Shown one piece after another: positions 62,499-64,000 of a stretch of 64,000 nucleotides of DNA. The DNA lies in the NCBI GenBank assembly GCA_016758965.1, contig JAEPRB010000013.1, forward strand, positions 124,001 to 188,000, given 5' to 3'. Both the position numbers and the translations under genes were made by a program. The notes under the pieces were generated by a model, which was not told the DNA's origin, searched no databases, and saw only the letters and a list, made by a program, of their open reading frames with translations. Each line of letters opens with the position of its first letter. Positions within the stretch are counted from its first letter, which is position 1. This DNA comes from Circinella minor. Its lineage: Eukaryota; Mucoromycota; Mucoromycetes; Mucorales; Lichtheimiaceae.

Positions 62499-63082
62499 AA
62501 CTCAAGGAAACTTACAGTCCATTGTGGTTCGCCCATAAAATATAACATTTTACCCAAATCATGAATTAAACAAGTTAGAATAAACCAATCTGGTTGTCCA
62601 TCACGCCTTGCTGCTTCTGCTGTTTGTAACGCATGGACTGCTTGTGTTGTTTTAACATCTGGATCAGCACTATCTACTAATCCATCCATCACTTCTAATG
62701 CATCCCATATAGAAAACCATCCATTATCTAACCGACTGTACTTTGCTTTCATGGCAACGACATGTTCCACTGTTTGATTTTCATGATTTTCTTTGTAAAA
62801 TCGTGGAATTCCAGGCATTTTTGTGATTGCATTTTCATAGTTTCGGAATTGAGCATATGCCGGATTCTCTAGGTGTTGGTGTTGCTGTCGTATTTCATGG
62901 TTCAGCATCATATTATAGTTACTATGACTATTTCTGTTTAAAGTCACTAATGCTTCTGTTGTTGAGATTTTTGTCGGTAGGGTGTTACTGTTGTTTGGTA
63001 TATTTTCCTGATCGTTGTGTACGTTGTTATTATTACCTTGGTACTCCATTGAATAAAGATAATCTTCATACATATGTATCAT
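61946..63082 (-). CDS. MIOX: myo-Inositol oxygenase
   Basis: Two exons on the minus strand, 63082-62516 and 62380-61946, encoding 333 aa. It cleaves myo-inositol to D-glucuronate with O2 at a di-iron centre. The first ~80 residues are Asn/Gln-rich and not conserved. The catalytic fold begins near FRNYENAITKMPGIPRFYKE. It has NGWFSIWDALEVMDGLVDSA, DPDVKTTQAVHALQTAEAAR and WFILTCLIHDLGKML, where the HD pair ligates iron. The second exon gives VVGDTFPVGCKYADKIVYRE, FSFGHDEYMYMV, YHSFYAWHTEGEYTWLM and the C-terminal YFPPKIRW. The ATG at 63082 follows an in-frame stop; a second Met three codons later is also possible. The intron carries an AC/AT microsatellite. Confidence 0.94.
62460..62500. repeat. 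AC/AT compound microsatellite in the MIOX intron
   Basis: A run of CA dinucleotides directly followed by a run of TA dinucleotides within the single intron of the myo-inositol oxygenase gene. Length polymorphism is likely but unlikely to affect coding. Confidence 0.8.
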
Positions 63083-63887
63083 TTTATAATTTAGTATAGT
63101 ACTATTTAAAAACAATCAAAAAAAGGTGTATAAAAATGAAAAAAGAAAAGAAGAAAAAAAAAACAGGAAAGAGGATGTATGTACGGCAACAATGTCAAAA
63201 GCTTGGAACACGTCTTCATATGGCAATATTTAAGTATCTCTCTCCCCCCACAAAGTCTGGGATCGACCGAGCCAATAGGAAATTTTTTGTAAGATATTCT
63301 ACGAGAAACTATTCCTTTCCTGGATATTGGTGGCTTTACGTACAATATTTACTTGTCAATATAAAAAGAAGATGTAGTATTATTACTACAATAGCAAAGT
63401 ATGTTCGAATGATCTAAGAATAGTAATATTACTAAATCTACATATCAATCCTACTTTTGTTTTGTTTTTTACCTTTAAAGTTTATTTTCATGGTTAGGAG
63501 TATATTGCATGCAATATATATTATCTTTTAAAATGATTATGCAGCGTATATCTAGTAGACTGATTGAAGTCTCTGCTATATTTCACTTTTTATTTTTCTC
63601 ACGGTGAAGTTTGATTAGTGGTGATAAAACCAAAACTTTATTAGTATGAATATTACCAATTCATGTCAACTGTAATTTCTCTTTACTTTTGTTATAGTAT
63701 TTTAATAAAGGATCACCGTATCAAAGGTCGATTATTAAGTTGTTGTTTTTGGTGATCATGATAATGCAGTTAAAGCAAAAAAAAAAAAAAAAAAAATTCT
63801 GTGTTTTAACTCAAAAAAGGAAATCATGAAAAATTATTTAATTTTTTTGCTTTGACAACTTTTTTTTTTCACTTGTCTATATAAACC
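63083..63887. other. Intergenic region between divergent genes, 805 bp
   Basis: Contains the 5' regions of myo-inositol oxygenase (left) and of the right-edge gene. Poly-A (about 63778-63796) and poly-T tracts lie close to 63888. The 93-codon plus-strand frame at 63136 starts in an A-rich tract and shows no motif. Confidence 0.45.
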
Positions 63888-64000
63888 ATGCCACCCAAAA
63901 AACAAAACGCTGGTAAGAATATCAAAAATAAACGTCAACGATCGTCCAACAATGGTGATACAACAACTGTTTCTTCTTCAAAGAAACGTAAAGTTATTCA
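63888..64000 (+). CDS. Basic nuclear protein, N-terminus only (runs off window)
   Basis: The ATG at 63888 opens a Lys/Arg-rich frame (MPPKKQNAGKNIKNKRQRSS, then a Thr/Ser stretch and KKRKV) that is open to the end of the window. KNKRQR and SKKRKV look like nuclear localisation signals. No domain is visible yet, so the product cannot be named. A TATATAAA-like string lies only about 10 bases upstream of the ATG, so the real start or TSS needs care. The GTAAGA after codon 8 could be a splice donor, but the frame reads on smoothly. Confidence 0.55.
   Translation, partial: MPPKKQNAGKNIKNKRQRSSNNGDTTTVSSSKKRKVI

Noticed and set aside
63136..63417. 93-codon plus-strand frame upstream of the right-edge gene
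   Set aside because: Opens in a poly-Lys (A-rich) tract in the myo-inositol oxygenase promoter; no protein-like features.

Overview
The window looks like nuclear DNA of an early-diverging fungus, most likely Mucoromycota (Mucorales-like). This rests on several things: an AT-rich genome, compact genes cut by many short introns of about 50-110 bp with GTAAGT-type donors, Gln/His-rich transcription factors, a WRKY/GCM1-like zinc-finger regulator, a myo-inositol oxygenase, and remnants of non-LTR retroelements that seem to end in a Cys-rich finger. The species cannot be named from the sequence alone. I assembled all gene models by hand from reading frames, splice signals and family similarity, and the exon phases close in every one.

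Layout. At the left edge is the 3' part of an SRF/Mcm1-type MADS-box gene (57-1007, +), then an L-threonine aldolase (1298-2828, +), then a convergent PH/SMP-domain lipid-transfer protein of the Nvj2/TEX2 type (3038-5407, -). An intergenic stretch leads to a lone 8-exon cytochrome P450 (9068-11419, -). Two repeat-rich 'deserts' of about 8 kb each (11420-19550 and 21296-29704) flank a single gene, a SUV39/Clr4-like H3K9 methyltransferase (19551-21295, +). These deserts hold several TA-flanked CAGT...ACTG miniature elements, a long-TIR element and a decayed LINE-like element.

A dense housekeeping block follows. A divergent ADCK1/Mcp2-like UbiB kinase (29705-31608, -) and RRP36 ribosome-biogenesis factor (31758-33231, +) share a 149-bp promoter. 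Next are a secreted GH18 chitinase (33479-35464, +), a CRAL-TRIO/Sec14-like lipid-transfer protein (37447-39114, -), a peroxisomal D-amino-acid oxidase (43789-45425, -), a bZIP factor (45865-46488, -), a small orphan protein (48139-48543, -) and the WRKY/GCM1-like factor (49322-50701, -).

Beyond a transposon built from arrays of a TTCGCTTAT motif (52944-53490) lie the TFIIH subunit Tfb2/p52 (54586-57094, +), an orphan membrane or secretory-pathway protein (58078-59556, +), hydroxymethylbilane synthase (60200-61428, -), myo-inositol oxygenase (61946-63082, -), and the start of a basic nuclear protein at the right edge (63888 onward, +).

The genes do not form an obvious pathway cluster. They are mostly independent housekeeping and regulatory loci. 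The most unusual signals are the 547-bp inverted-repeat element with about 15 motif copies at a spacing near 22 bp, an 11-nt microexon in hydroxymethylbilane synthase, a 20-nt microexon carrying the catalytic HCDP motif of the UbiB kinase, an Asp-to-Asn change in the chitinase DxxDxDxE motif, and the WRKY/GCM1-like finger with CX6C-X21-HX3C spacing.
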